DNA of 64,000 bases, taken from the NCBI GenBank assembly GCA_037576215.1, contig JBANDB010000010.1, positions 1,550,001 through 1,614,000 on the forward strand, given 5' to 3'. The notes under the pieces are model-generated. The model was not told the origin of the DNA. It did not search any database and saw nothing but the letters and a program-made list of their open reading frames with translations. Source of the DNA: Armillaria gallica. Its lineage: Eukaryota; Basidiomycota; Agaricomycetes; Agaricales; Physalacriaceae. Position 1 is the stretch's first letter. Every line of letters begins with the position of its first letter. This document shows positions 31,501-43,589 of this stretch, in pieces. The translations under genes were made by a program, and so were the position numbers.

Positions 31501-34349
31501 AGTCATCGGCTTCCGTAGCGGTAGTGACTTCTTCGCCTTCCCTGATCTTCTGTGCTTGCACTAGCTTATAATACGCGCCATCCGGATTATTTAAGAGAGA
31601 ATTGTGAGTGCCCTCTAGAAGCATGTATCGTGAGCTTGCCTGCCTATCAAATATGTATGAGACTTGCCTTCGATAACAAGCTGTGACGAAGAAGATTAGA
31701 CAGCCAATTAAAGGTCGGAAAAGTAAAAGTGCTGACCCCCTCACCCATAACATATATGGTATCCGCATCTTTGATCGTGCTTAAACGGTGAGCAACAGTA
31801 ATGGTCGTCCGCCCTGCCGCGACTTTGTCCAAGGCATCCTGAACAATGCCTTCACTCTGTGTGTCGAGAGCACTAGTAGCTTCAAAAAAATTATCGAATC
31901 AACAATAAACAACGGCAAGAACGCAAAGGCGCGTACCTTCGTCGAGGAGCAATATCTTAGGGTCAGAGACAATGGCCCGAGCAATGGCAATACGCTGCTT
32001 CTGACCACCAGAGAGAAGAATTGCCCGTTCTCCAACAACCGTCTCATAGCCTTCGGGAAGTTTAGAAATGAAAGAGTCGGCATTGGACATGATGCAGGCC
32101 TCCTTGATTATCTTCATTTTCTCTTCCTTCGAAAGATCCTCATATTTCGTATTAATCAAACCATGAGCGACATTTTCCTGCGGTATGTTAGGCTGTGCGA
32201 TAGCAATGAAAGATTGACGACTGACCCATATAGTAGCATCGAACAACGTGGGCTCTTGAGACACCAAGCCAATCTGAGAACGAAGCCACTTGATATTGAG
32301 GTCCTTCACGTTTCGTCCATCCAGCTTTACGATCCCGCTAGACGGATCATAAAACCGTTCTACCAGGGCTATGAGCGTCGACTTTCCAGAGCCAGAAGAT
32401 CCGACCAGTGCGGTAGTTTTCCCGGCATTGAAGTGTAGACTTATGCGTTTCAGAACTGGAACTGTCGGCCGAGACGGATAATTGAATTGGATGTCTTCGA
32501 GATCGAGTTGTCCCACGACAGTCTCCGGCCTTAATCCATCTTCACTATAGGCGTCGATAGGAGGTACACGGTCGATGGTAGCGTAGAGCTTGGCCGCCGC
32601 CCCGCAGGCCTCTTCGATGGCTAATACCAACACAAATACGTCAGACGAATGAGAATCGCCCTAAGTGACTAGCGCTTGCCTTGTAATTGCGGGGACAAGA
32701 TGGCGAGAGAAAAGGAGCCAATCAAGATAGCGAATATTACATTTACGATGGTTCCTACGTCTCGTGAGCCTCGAACCGGAATACTTAATGCAGGGACGCA
32801 CCTGCGTTCAAATCCCCGGAGATTATAAGGGTTGTCCCAAAGTAGAATGCTTTTGTTTCAATGTCGTTAGTATACCCTTGTGACATCATGAACACCACTC
32901 ACCTAGCGCGTAGGCAGCATAAACCGTAAAGAGCATGATAGCAATGCATACGCCAATCCACATGGCCGTGCTGATCCCGATGTCGTGAGACTTGAGTAGA
33001 TAACCGTTGTATACTTGTGCGAGAGTGCCTTGAACACCGAACGCATGGACCGTCCTGACGGAAGATATGACTTCCTCGGCGACCGACCCTTTTACACGAA
33101 AGACCATGAATGACCAGGCGCAGTTCAAGCACACCATAATGATAGTTACCTCCTTCTGCAATCAGGCGAAGTATTTTTCTGTCATCAACATGATTCAAAA
33201 TGGAAACAGTTATAGAAATGGAGTCAAGTTACGAGATATTCCGCGACAGCCGAATATTCATGGCTGCACCAGCGGCTACCTGCTCTGTTGTGAACACTTA
33301 TCAAACAAAGAGGAACGACAAATTACAATAACGGGGATGATAGAAGTCATCGCAAGGGCCAATTTCCAACTTCGCGCATAGGCGAGAATGAAACCTGAAC
33401 CAACATTTAGCGAGCCTTGACAGTGACGTGAAGCATGCGTACCACAGATAAATGCAGCGACGCAACTGACAGCAATCGGAACCTTCTCGCCCAGTCCCTT
33501 CTGAGCAAGGTCTGATATGACCATTTAACAAAACATATATTCAGTAACAGGGAACTTGCCTGTGTCGGTCTGGATACGCGTGGCAATCTCTCCCGCTCCA
33601 ACATTATCAAAATAGGCAATGTCCTGGCGCAGGGTGGCTTCCAAATAGTGCTCCCTTATCCGTTTAGCAATAGCTTCCGCCGTATACACCCAAGCCATCA
33701 TGTACACGTAAGTACAGGCGAACATTCCAATCCCTAGATACGCGTCAGACTATGTTGATTCTCGCGTCGACTTCCTCACCAATGTAGACAAGATAGCTTG
33801 CGTTAGCAGCTGCCGCAGACCGGAAGGAGGCAGCGACGGCGTCAAAACGAGCTGCTGCATTCTCATCGCCGGCTTCGATCAGATAGAGCGTCGTTGCAAA
33901 GTCCGTAAAGTCTTGTACAAGCCTTCCGAACAGAAGCGTCATTAAGGGCTAATGTGTCATGAGAAGAGCTCCTCGTCCAGGGATAAATGAAAAGCGCACT
34001 TGGGCTGCACCTGCAGCAGCAGCTGCAAAGATACCAACGATATTCAGCAACTTCTCGTGAATGGTGGCATATCTACGTAAACTAATGGGCTCACAATGAC
34101 ATAACACGTTGAAAACACGCACCGAAATAATTCAACAAAAGATACAGGAACAATGTCCTGGTCAAAGACTCTGGGAACTACTGTCGCATTTTTGACAGTG
34201 TCTTTCTCGTCCATGGTATCCTTGTCCGATGGTGCTCTCTTGCGACGAAGGAAAGAAAAAAAGGATGATTTGGGGGGGTCATGATGCTTCAAGTGATTCT
34301 CTTGGCTGTCGCTGACTGTACCGACACTGCTGGGCCTAGAAGGAGGCAT
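28519..34349 (-). CDS. full-length ABC transporter, ABCB/MDR type
   Basis: Large intron-rich gene from the ATG at 34349 ([20 protein letters not shown]) to the TGA at 28519. It has two membrane domains and two nucleotide-binding domains in the order TMD-NBD-TMD-NBD. NBD1 shows [12 protein letters not shown], Walker [12 protein letters not shown]-loop [10 protein letters not shown], signature [14 protein letters not shown], and Walker B KILLLDE. NBD2 shows Walker [10 protein letters not shown], a signature interrupted by a phase-1 intron ([15 protein letters not shown]), [20 protein letters not shown] and [12 protein letters not shown]. The order matches yeast Ste6 and animal P-glycoprotein. 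Drug efflux is likely; a mating-factor export role cannot be excluded. Exon limits inside the TMDs were not all resolved. Confidence 0.9.
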
Positions 34350-35199
34350 GATCACTATAAAGGTTACGGTCGGAACCTAAGATTCAGTGATTGTAACAGA
34401 AGACCCACAGGAGATGTTGGTTGAACGAAGGAAAGAGACCTTGTGGGAAGGAACGTCATTTAATGAAAGAGCCCATGGGGTTTAGTTCTCCGACGGGGTA
34501 CGGCTGTGCTGACGAGCTCTCCGATACGTGATAGGCCGGAGAATCCACGAGCCTGGTCTGTGGGAGTAGCCTGGACATGGTGGAAGTTTTTCGTCATATA
34601 CCGGACCGGCCCCGGCACTTTTAAGTTTTACATCGATCTCTTCTCGAAAAGGTGTATGGAAAGAGAGCCTGGCAAAGTTATCAGGGCCTGGTTATAGGCT
34701 CGGGTTGTAACGTACCCTTCTGGAGGCAAGCTGTTCGCGAGGAAGGGCATCTATTCTCAAAAACATCATTAGAAGTTGACAATATCCGAAGCAAACGAGC
34801 AAGTCGAGAAGAGAAGTTTCATATCCGATTGAAGGGAGAGAGACACTCTGACGTTTCGCGGTGGAATGATGGGATGATAACCAAAATGCAGAGCATTTAG
34901 ACCTTCTTGACAGCGTACATGCCGGAGAATTCATGGAATAATACCTAAGATTGTGTTCCGGCCGTACTCGTTCGGATCCTCAGGCCCTAGCTGTGACACG
35001 ATCTTACCAACCAGGCCAACCGCCTTGGTCCTTCTTGGGTAAGACGATTGCGTGGGACTGAATCACGGTATATTGAGAGCGTCCCGGGGACTCGAACTGA
35101 CAGAATCTACTGTGATTGAGTTATAGTGGTTTCAAAGATCTCCATGATTATCCAACAAGGCAGTTTTGAGAAAAGAATAGAAAATCCCAATTAACGAGA
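34350..35199. other. intergenic, ABC transporter promoter
   Basis: No gene supported. Short frames at 34506-34697 and 34652-34934 lack any recognisable feature. Confidence 0.55.
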
Positions 35200-37294
35200 T
35201 CACAGCAGTAAATCATCCGCACCACTACTGGACGTGGCCTGAGTCGTAGCGGGGCCAAAGGACCCAAAAGACTGAGTGCCCATGGGGGGCTTAGACGTCG
35301 CTCCGCCCCACAAGCCGGCGTTAGCCTTTTCCTTCTCGAGATCCTTCATCGATTTCCCACCACCTGCGGCAACAGGTGTGGTTGATTTCGTTCCCGAGCC
35401 GCCTCCCAAGGACATCGACCACAAATCGTCGAAGTTGGCACTTGGGGCAGGCTTTGACGCTGTCGACGAGGCTGATGTTGTGGATGACACGGACAGAGGA
35501 GTAGGTCGCATGGGGGCCGCAGAGAAAGACGAAGCTGTTGTTGTGGGGTTCATGACAGTCGGACCTCCGAAAAGGTTGGTCTTTGGTTGCTGAGCCTGCA
35601 ATGGAGAAGACACTGAGGTAGACAGTGACGGAGAAGGTCTGTGTCCACTTCCGCCCATGCCCATATTGAAATTTGACCCTATCCCCATCCCTATTGGTTG
35701 TGGCTGCACTGAAGTTTGCATGAAGTGTGTACTGGTCGGACGTACAGCTTGTACGGGGTTTGTTGGAGAAGAGTTAAGCATTTCCATGAGATTGAGCTTG
35801 GCGTTCATGGGAGTGACTGTTGGGGCCGTTGCGGTAGGAACCGGCGAAGAAGGAGCCGCTTGGAAGTCTGCAAAATCGTCGTCTGTACAATGACTCAGTC
35901 AATTGAGAAAATACGCTGAAAGCTAAATACGCACCATCTATGCTAACATTAGGTGGAGAGACAGCCGGTAGCGCCTTATCTGTGGCAAACGCGTTGGTCG
36001 TCTTTGTTTGTGATGCAGGGGCCGAAGCAAAGGCGTCATCAGCTAAGCCGCCGAGAAGGTCCACTTCTGCGACTGGTTCAGGGGCTGGAAGGGGTGCAGT
36101 TGGCTTTCGAGTGGGGGCACGCGTGGATCCCATACTGCTGGATCGATTCGGAGAAGTAGTGACAGTCTCGTCGTCGCCAGCATTGTACTCTTCGTATCCA
36201 CGGCGAGAGTCGTCTCTAAACCCAGAGCCACTTGAGCCGCTGTACGAGCCATTATAATCTACTAAATGGTTTGGATCTGTATATCACAAAACAAAGGCGC
36301 CACGTACCATTGCCATTGCCAAAACTCGCGCTACCGCTATAACTGCCGCCACCCAGCGAGTCGCTACCAAATCCACCATACCGACTGCCTCCACCAGAGA
36401 AACTGAGTCCTTCATTCCCTGTACCGGTGTATTTGTGTTTGTTCGCCTTTGCTTTTCGACGTTCCGTCCTGATCCTTTCCACGTCTGAAAGAAGCTCTAC
36501 GATTTCCTTCGAACGATTCCGCACTATAATCCTGATGTCAAACACCTCGAGAATATACAAAAGAACGCGTACCATTGATGCCTTCATCCTTGCCCTTGTC
36601 ATCAATGTAGTGGAAGTTCCTTAGCATTTTGATCGTAGAAACATGGGCGCGCGCATCGTCCACGACACGTTCTGAGCCGTGCTTGATGAGATATTCTAGA
36701 AGTTGAAGAGCCTGCATCCCTGTAAGTGCATCAGCGCTAGAAATCAAGCTGATGACGCACCTTATAGATCTGTCTCCATTGCCTGGCCTCCTTTTCCATA
36801 TACTTTGAGTAGATGCTGGGCATTATTTCGTTAAAATCTGGACTATTTGAAGAGCTCAGGATATGTCAGAAGCAGGGCGAATATTACTGACTAGTTGAAG
36901 GTTCTACCATGAACGTCGAGGTCAGAAGAACAAGTCAAAATTTATGATGATACATACCTGTTGGCAATATCTTGCATCAGCGTAGAACTTGCGCCCCTTA
37001 TAATGGGAAAAAAGTGTATTAGGATATGTCCTTTGGGTTGCGGCAAAGCCGAGATGCATGTCCATATCGGACCGGCCACTCACCAAGGATCATCATTGGT
37101 AGCCTCCCTGACCTTCGCCTCTATTTCGCTGACGTTTAACACGACATTTTTGGCCTGAAAACAATCGCAAGGAGGTCAGATATCAACGTGTGGCCCATGC
37201 ACCACCGACCACAAGATACCTGATTATACATGGTCTTGATATCATACATCGTGATCTGGGAGAGCGTAGTCCCTAAGGATTCTAGTCGGTCCAT
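35200..37294 (-). CDS. ENT3: epsin with ENTH domain, Ent3/epsinR type
   Basis: Spliced from the ATG at 37294 (MDRLESLGTTLSQITMYDIK) to the stop at 35200. The ENTH domain covers about the first 150 residues: AKNVVLNVSEIEAKVREATN, GASSTLMQDIAN, MPSIYSKYMEKEARQWRQIY, KALQLLEYLIKHGSERVVDD, MLRNFHYIDDKGKDEGIN, VRNRSKEIVELLSDVERI. The start resembles yeast Ent3, which sits at the trans-Golgi and endosomes, more than plasma-membrane Ent1. The rest is disordered and rich in Gly, Ser and Pro, with short motifs that could bind clathrin or adaptors (EVDLLGGLAD, NFDDLWSMSLGG) and ends GADDLLL. Confidence 0.88.
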
Positions 37295-38325
37295 CGTAGG
37301 CAACTTTGAAGTCGGGTGAGGTGAAAGTTAATGTCGTGGAGGACAGTATCACACAAAGCGTCACACTGTGACTTGGGCTCGTTCGGCAACTTTCGGCAAT
37401 CTTCAACAAGGTTGGGCGGGCATTACTTAAGCGCGCATGGTTGCCAAGGCCACTCATGCATACCATGGACAATCTAAAGCGTAAAATATGTAACAGATGA
37501 GGGGCTCCCAAGCGTTATCAAAGGGTAGTCTTAGGGCATCAAATCACCTGTAGTTGGATACACGCCCGGTCACTCCCTCCCGCGTGTATCGTCCGTCTGT
37601 CTACGAGAGACTAGGTTCAACTTACCTTCTGGACAGACCTAAAGATTTGCTGTTTAGTGCTACTTCATTATCTCGACGGAGAACAGGCACCATGCATTGT
37701 GGATATTGGCATTATGATTCTTTGGCATTCTGGACGAAGTTACGTCGTCGTTCCCATCACTGACCTTCGTATACCCGAATAGCTTGGGAGTTGTGGTCTG
37801 CAGCTCGAATTGTAAGCTGCACGGCCATATAAGATGTCTTTTCTTTGTGTCGTGCCTACAGCCTGAGTATGGACGGCAGGGTGGCCTGAAGATGAAGGTG
37901 GAGTCGCAAGAATCTACGGCTTCCGACTCGGAGCACAAGAACGAGCCACGATAGCAAGAGACAATGAGGAGTTATATAAATGAATTCCAGATTATGGTAC
38001 CTATATTTATATCAGGTAAACGGCATTTGAAGGTGTCGTGAAGTTGTCGAAAATACACGTTAGCTATCATAGTGAGTATCAAGGAGAACGACGAAACAGA
38101 GAGTATGACAAACAACAAGTACATAGCACAAAAGCTTATTAAACAGCGGAATGGGGAAGGGACGGTCGGTAAGACTGAGCATTCATCGTGGAACTGAAAG
38201 AATTCCTAGGCGCCTATGTTCAACTAAGGTTCGATCAGAAATGTAAGACGAAGCGCCATGATAGCCACGTACACCAGTATCATTGTGCAGGCGCTTCCGA
38301 GGCGCTTCACATATGATAAAGTAAT
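37295..38325. other. intergenic, no gene recognised
   Basis: Frames at 37242-37511, 37554-37763 and 37660-37938 carry no recognisable signal. Holds the epsin promoter and the 3' flank of the small gene at 38326. Confidence 0.5.
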
Positions 38326-38678
38326 TCATCGGCTCGGATGATATATTGGTGGGGGCTGCTGGAGCCGTTCCGCCGCCCTACCAAAGCCCGCAGGAGGGTA
38401 CCATTGAGCTATGTAGAGGACAACGTCATGAGGGAAATAATGGGTCGGTAGCGGTGTATATGCCCTCTGGCGCAGAGGCTCACGAGTCATTTGACGACGC
38501 CGATAAAAACAAAACCAGAGAGATATCAACAAGCATATGAAGAGCGCTACCAGTCGATTAGCTTGCAGTGAAGGAGATGAGAGCGAAACTCACCCCCAAT
38601 AAATAAGGCTGCTCCAATTACTTGTGCGACAGGCTTTTCGCCGTGTAATAAAGAATAAAAAATACTACTAGTCACCAT
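38326..38678 (-). CDS. small single-pass membrane protein with PPxY motif, family member 6
   Basis: Exons 38594-38678 and 38326-38546 sum to 102 codons (101 residues). The ATG at 38678 gives MVTSSIFYSLLHGEKPVAQV, then the helix begins (IGAALFIG), is interrupted by a phase-1 intron, and continues as ALFICLLISLWFCFYRRRQ. The cytosolic tail is basic and Pro/Tyr-rich (TPLPTHYFP, AQWYPPAGFG) and ends QQPPPIYHPSR, which contains a canonical PPxY (PPIY). PPxY motifs bind the WW domains of Rsp5/Nedd4 ubiquitin ligases, and small membrane proteins with such motifs act as ligase adaptors in yeast. This role is inference. The frame and splice phase fit exactly. Confidence 0.65.
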
Positions 38679-41288
38679 GAGTCGGGGTGGGACGTGAACT
38701 CTGCTCTGGGAGAGCAGCCATTCTTATGTTATTCTGGTGCACCATCCCTTCAACCGTGGTTGCATAGCTTCAGGGGACTGGCTGTGTTTGCAAACCGGTT
38801 TTACGTCTTAGAAATAAAGTTGGCGGGAAAATTTATCGATTAAAATAGACCCAGAACGGATTTTTTTCTGAGTCATGAGAGCCTTATCCCGATAGAAGGG
38901 CAGTGAAATGCTGTCAAGCCGAGGGGTGTTGACCGCTCGGGGTACATGGTCATCGGAGGGGAAGGAACTTGAGGCCTGGGATTTTGCCTGATCGATCTGT
39001 CACCCGAAGGTGATCGCCCTGTCGAATAAAAAATAGATATCAAATTCGGGTTCCCAGCTTGGTTTAGGACATAGTTGTTTTGTCCAAGGTTTGCCGGAGC
39101 TCTGCATCATTTTCCACGCGCCATGGAACACCAAAGTTGAGGGACAAACCACAGGACTATTATAAAAGAGAATATTCTTCAAGACCTTTGATACACTTTC
39201 GTCGGATTCTTGAAATTAGAGGAGTCCTATGACTGTCATATACTCCTTCGAGATGGTGTAAACTATTCACGTGGAACAAAATGATGGTGCCCGGACGTAA
39301 GCGCAACGTTCTGGCCTAGCATGACAAGCCCATCACCCCAAGCACCGGGGAGAGGAGGCAGAAGTTTCGGTCTGTTCCGTTGGTTGTCAAGGACTAGGAT
39401 ATAAGGTTTAATTTCGAACCGTCCATTCTCGAATGATCGACATGGCAGTGCTGCCAGATAGTTCTTGAGGCCCATAATACAGCAGTATTGATGCTAACCG
39501 TGGCCATACTGGATGTCAGCGATACATAATCACACTTACACCATCAACCAATATTTCAAGTAATGTGGAGCAAACTTCAGACCTACACATGCTGTTGGTA
39601 GCTTAACAGCAATTTTGTGGGTGCTGTTACTGTACCACGTCTCGGAGGCTCTAATTAGAGCTTTTCTGTCATCATCCCGTTGTTTTCCTTGAAGTTGCCG
39701 GCTGGCACCCCGCTGAATAATAGTATCTAAAACGCAACGCCCTGGGTACATCGGGTGCATGCCGCAACCCAAGTACACTGCCTAGCGTATCCAACAACCA
39801 AATTCTTTGTTAAAGTCATGAAGCCTAGAAACCAGGGTATATGAAAAAAATTATCACCACCCGATTGCTTCGTATTCTAAAATATGTTATTGGCGGATTT
39901 TTGACCGGATTTCGAGCTGCCTTCAACTAAGTTATTTGTGAGCACCTCATGTTTCTTCTCGGCTACGAATGAAAAATGTGGTAGAACATATAGGTTCCGA
40001 GCTCTATTGCTTCGGAGCAAGCTAAGTAGAAATGATCGCTTGGAAATTTTCGTTGTCGGCGCATCTCCGCCGTACTATCTACGAAAATCGACACGGCAAT
40101 TTTCCATATTTCGTCCGCAGTGCGAACTTTATGTAGCTCCTTCCGGCCATGATGCCGCCAGCTATGATTGGCCAATCGAAGAAATGGACAAGTATCATAA
40201 CTTGAATTGCATTTGAAAGTACTGCATGACATGCCAGTGATGACGCGGCGATAGACGCCAGTTTCTTGTTTAGTAACTGAATACATCTGTTCGCACTGTG
40301 TCTTCTCATGAGCAACTGATGATTTTTATAGAGTACAGCTTAAGTCTTAAACTAGACCATGGAAATAATATACTGTGGCTCAGAGCCGAGTCTAGTAGGG
40401 CCGTCAAGTACTTTCTTGAATTCCAAACTCATTGGCTTTCCAAAAAAACTATGTTTCTCTCGTGAGTCGTCAAGAAGTATTCACCAGGGTAAATCCAGAC
40501 TGCTCTACTACGCAGATCATCAATCCCAAAATCAACCTCAAAATCAGAATTCCGAGCCGGCGGGCGGGGAGTCACAGCACGGCCCGGGTTAGCGATCACG
40601 ATCAGGACATCGGAAGCCGTTTGAAAGGTAAGAAAATCCTAGAAAATCTCAACGATCACCATTGTCTGATGGCCCTCTTCGAATTAATTTGTTATTAGAC
40701 GCGGCTCCGACGTGCAGAGGACTAACGTGGAAAGGCGAAAGGCTGATAGATGGTAGAACTTCAACCGGATCTAGGTTCTTAATTCGGAGGCACTGCAATA
40801 GTTGTTGACAGCAGTGGTGGTGGCGGCGGCAATACTGATAAGTAGCATCACAGTCTACAGATTCAGAATGTGCTGATCCTATCTAGCGCGCTGAACAGTA
40901 AGCCCTTCTTGTCCGGCCAGAGTGTCAGTATTAGATTTAGCAAGTCGCTAAATGTGAAGCCGTATTTGACGACTGATACAAGAGACGAAATGGATGGTCG
41001 CCATCGTGCGGCACGTGAAGCGCAAGATGTGTCTGAGCAGATACAGGCAGATACATGGACTGAAACATGTGATGAAACCAAAATAACGTAAGAAATACGT
41101 AGCATACGATAATGAAGAATAACAACTCTTTATGGCAAAAACAGCGAGGAAAGCAACGCGAAAGCAGTAATGCATCAAAAGTCGAATAATGAGAAAGGAA
41201 AGGGGTGAAAACGCGAATCAAGGTGGAAGGTATCATCACAACGGGAAGGGAATCGGGCGGTTCCTCCTTCAAACGACACTGATGTGGG
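38679..41288. other. gene-poor region, possible fragments
   Basis: No complete gene. On the minus strand 39538-39778 holds a coding-looking frame (QRGASRQLQGKQRDDDRKAL, HKIAVKLPTACVGLKFAPHY) ending at a possible donor. Another frame follows at 39263-39475 (FENGRFEIKPYILVLDNQR, GAWGDGLVMLGQNVALTSGH). They could be exons of one unrecognised gene, but I found no start or convincing join. The strip 41109-41288 is the 3' flank of the 41289 gene and resembles 43044-43227. Confidence 0.35.
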
Positions 41289-41600
41289 TTATTCACGCGG
41301 GTAATATGTCTTCAGAGGGATAGATGGCGCTAATATTATTGGAGGCTGCACAACAGTAGTAGTGTTATCCAGGTTATGCGTGGGTCGGGCTGACTCAGAG
41401 GACCGGAGGCACCACACAAGCGTGAAACCCGACACCAGCAGCGAGAAGAAGACTGCATGTTTATGGTAAATGAAGTATTTTCAGAGAGGCTGAGGAGACG
41501 TACGCGTGCAAACTATGATTGCGACCAAGACCGAGTGGTCGAGATGCTGACCATCGTCATTGTCGATAAAGGTAATGTCGGTAACTGGAATAACGGTCAT
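41289..41600 (-). CDS. small single-pass membrane protein, family member 7 (paralog of 43228 gene)
   Basis: Exons 41504-41600 and 41289-41452 sum to 87 codons (86 residues). The N-terminal part is MTVIPVTDITFIDNDDGQHL followed by DHSVLVAIIVC. The phase-1 intron of 51 bp cuts the helix, which exon 2 completes as LFFSLLVSGFTLVWCLRSS. The tail reads THNLDNTTTVVQPPIILAPS and ends KTYYPRE. The acidic DDGQHL before the helix and the whole exon 2 match the gene at 43228 (DDGHHL, AGFTLLWCIRS, TTTNTTTV), so both models support each other. The N-terminal half carries the negative charges, consistent with an outside location. Function unknown. Confidence 0.7.
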
Positions 41601-43227
41601 GACTAAGGGAAATGTGAGAGCGGTTACAGTGCTGGCCGGCGGGAGACGTACTGCGGTTCAACGGTTGGGAAAGGGATAGAAATCTATACGTGAAAAAGAT
41701 TGGGTATCGCTGGAGGCTCGAGATGACTCACTAGAAGTCACATTATATATCTTTCTGTGCAGGCTGTGTCCGTCACTCTACAGCACAGAGAATTGAGCCA
41801 ATGACGCAGCACAGAGAGCGTCCACACGCCCGAGGAAGGGTCCCGGTAATGGGTCGTCGATGGGTAGTGACAAAGCCCCCTCAGGGCCCCTCTTCTCCAA
41901 CAGGATACCGTAGATGTTGTCGGCTTTGAAACGAATCGATAAAGTAAATTCGGTCATGAGATTGGGGGGTGGGGCCGCTCCGGCTGCGCGAACCGAAACA
42001 AATCGCGTCCGACGCGTCGGAAATTCGGAAACATCAGGACACTACTAGCGAAGGGCCTCCAAGACTTAAGCGCTCAGCGCTCAGAAGTAGAGCACATCTA
42101 GGTACATGGGAGGAGAGGGAGGAGAAGAGATGTTAATTCCGCAGATAAGCTCCAAGATGAAACCTGCGCCACGGCCTCGAGGCAGTCGCGAGGCATTTAA
42201 TTTGTTGTACCACATGTCCACGCAATGAATCAAACTTGGATCAAGGATGCTACGAGCCCGGGACCGCCAGGTAACCTGATGAGTCGCCGAGCCAAATTTC
42301 TGCTACTTATGGGCTCTTGAGGCCTGGATTGTCCATCTCGTAACGTTCAGTCAGTGGTACTATCAAGGTTCAAGCGTAGGAGTCGTGCCTGAGCTGACGA
42401 TGACTAAGCAAATATGAACGAATTGAGTACTTTAGCCGCCATTGTACCTTCCGCCATACATCGCGCTGAAAATATATGCCAAAGAACTACAGCTATTGAA
42501 TAAACGACGGCGATAATCCAAAAATATCGATCCAGATTGGAGTATTGCCGTTCTCGCACACTTGGGCAGGCTTTTGAACTTGATCGGCCAGCATGTTCTG
42601 CCTAAACATTTTTGAGCGCCTTTGATCACTGATAAGCAGGAGGCGCTGCTACCTATCCTTGAAAACGATGGCACGTTAGTCCGACTTAGGTAGTATCAGT
42701 GAAGTTTTATTTGTGTTACAATCACTAGTACTCTGTTGTTACCGCTTGCATCTCCATGTGTTCCTACGCAGCAGATTTTTTCCTATTCCCACCCGCTAGC
42801 AGAAAGAGATGTTTTGGACCTGGGGGAGTTGCTGAATGCTTGGTAGTTTGTGTCCTTCATACGGTGCGGAGATATACATTATTGGGACAGCACTGAGTAC
42901 ATTGAACGATGTCGTCGTCACGGTGGGATCACTGTGTCTCGTAGAAACTAATGTGTATAATGCGGGCGTAAGTAAATCACAAGCCATGGACGTTATAGAA
43001 CGCAATGAAAGCAACACAGAGTAGTAGGACCATCGAGGTCTCGATAATGAAGAACAAAATTCAGGGCATGCAAGGAAAGCGAAGGCGAAGAAAGTACTAC
43101 GATAGCAATGTGATAACTAGCTTTTGAAAGTGCGAACAGAAGAGAGCATAGGTAACAAGGGTGTCAGCGATAAGGCAGCTGAGAAAGGCACCAGGCGCTT
43201 TCTCAATGATGAATAGACGTCGCTTTT
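41601..43227. other. intergenic with probable relics of the small membrane genes
   Basis: Contains a minus-strand tail-like frame at 42796-43000 and a hydrophobic frame near 42428-42560, both described in the findings. No complete gene. Around 41950-42050 the DNA is GC-rich. Confidence 0.4.
42796..43070 (-). pseudogene. possible decayed third copy of the 41289/43228 gene
   Basis: Minus-strand frame reading DPTVTTTSFNVLSAVPIMYI then SAPYEGH and a stop near 42796 resembles the tails of the two paralogs (NTTTVxxxxPxxxxPIPL type). A hydrophobic frame just upstream (SMVLLLCVAFIAFYN) would fit the helix but is in another frame, with no phase-1 join. The copy therefore looks broken, or the match is weak and accidental. 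Confidence 0.25.
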
Positions 43228-43589
43228 CTAGACGACAGAGAGACGACTGCGATCCATACGCGGGCGATAGACTCGCAAAGGAATATACACAGGATGCGGC
43301 AGTGAAACAGGCGTGGTTCCGACAACATTTGCCACAGTCGTCGTATTGGTGGTGGTGTCAACTGCGGGGTTCTCGTCACGTCTTTGGGACCGGATGCACC
43401 ACAAGAGGGTGAATCCCGCAATCAACAAAATGAACAGCACTGCTTCCACGGTGAGTGGAGAGATCGGGGAAATGCAGAATAAGACATACGGAGAACAACG
43501 ACAATGGCAGTCAAGACTGAGCGATTGAGATGGTGACCGTCATCATCCTTAACGTCGGGGACATCAGCACGATAGAAAATGGCACCCAT
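43228..43589 (-). CDS. small single-pass membrane protein, family member 8 (paralog of 41289 gene)
   Basis: Exons 43490-43589 and 43228-43439 sum to 104 codons (103 residues). MGAIFYRADVPDVKDDDGHH, then LNRSVLTAIVVV leads into the helix; the phase-1 intron of 50 bp is at the same place as in the 41289 gene. Exon 2 reads LLFILLIAGFTLLWCIRSQR and a Thr-rich tail (DTTTNTTTVANVVGTTPV) ending with basic residues (RVYRPRMDRSRLSVV). The asparagine in NRS could be glycosylated if this side is outside. The paralog pair is spaced by about 1.95 kb, and similarity continues into the 3' flank, indicating a tandem duplication. Confidence 0.7.

Noticed and set aside
35080..35110. tRNA-like T-loop (GTTCGAGTCC on the minus strand)
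   Set aside because: The arms around it do not pair as a T stem, and no acceptor stem or D arm could be drawn at the right distance.
40937..41296. Minus-strand frame with a hydrophobic stretch downstream of the 41289 gene
   Set aside because: It overlaps the stop of that gene in another frame and lies in its 3' flank; the duplicated copy near 43.1 kb does not keep the frame.
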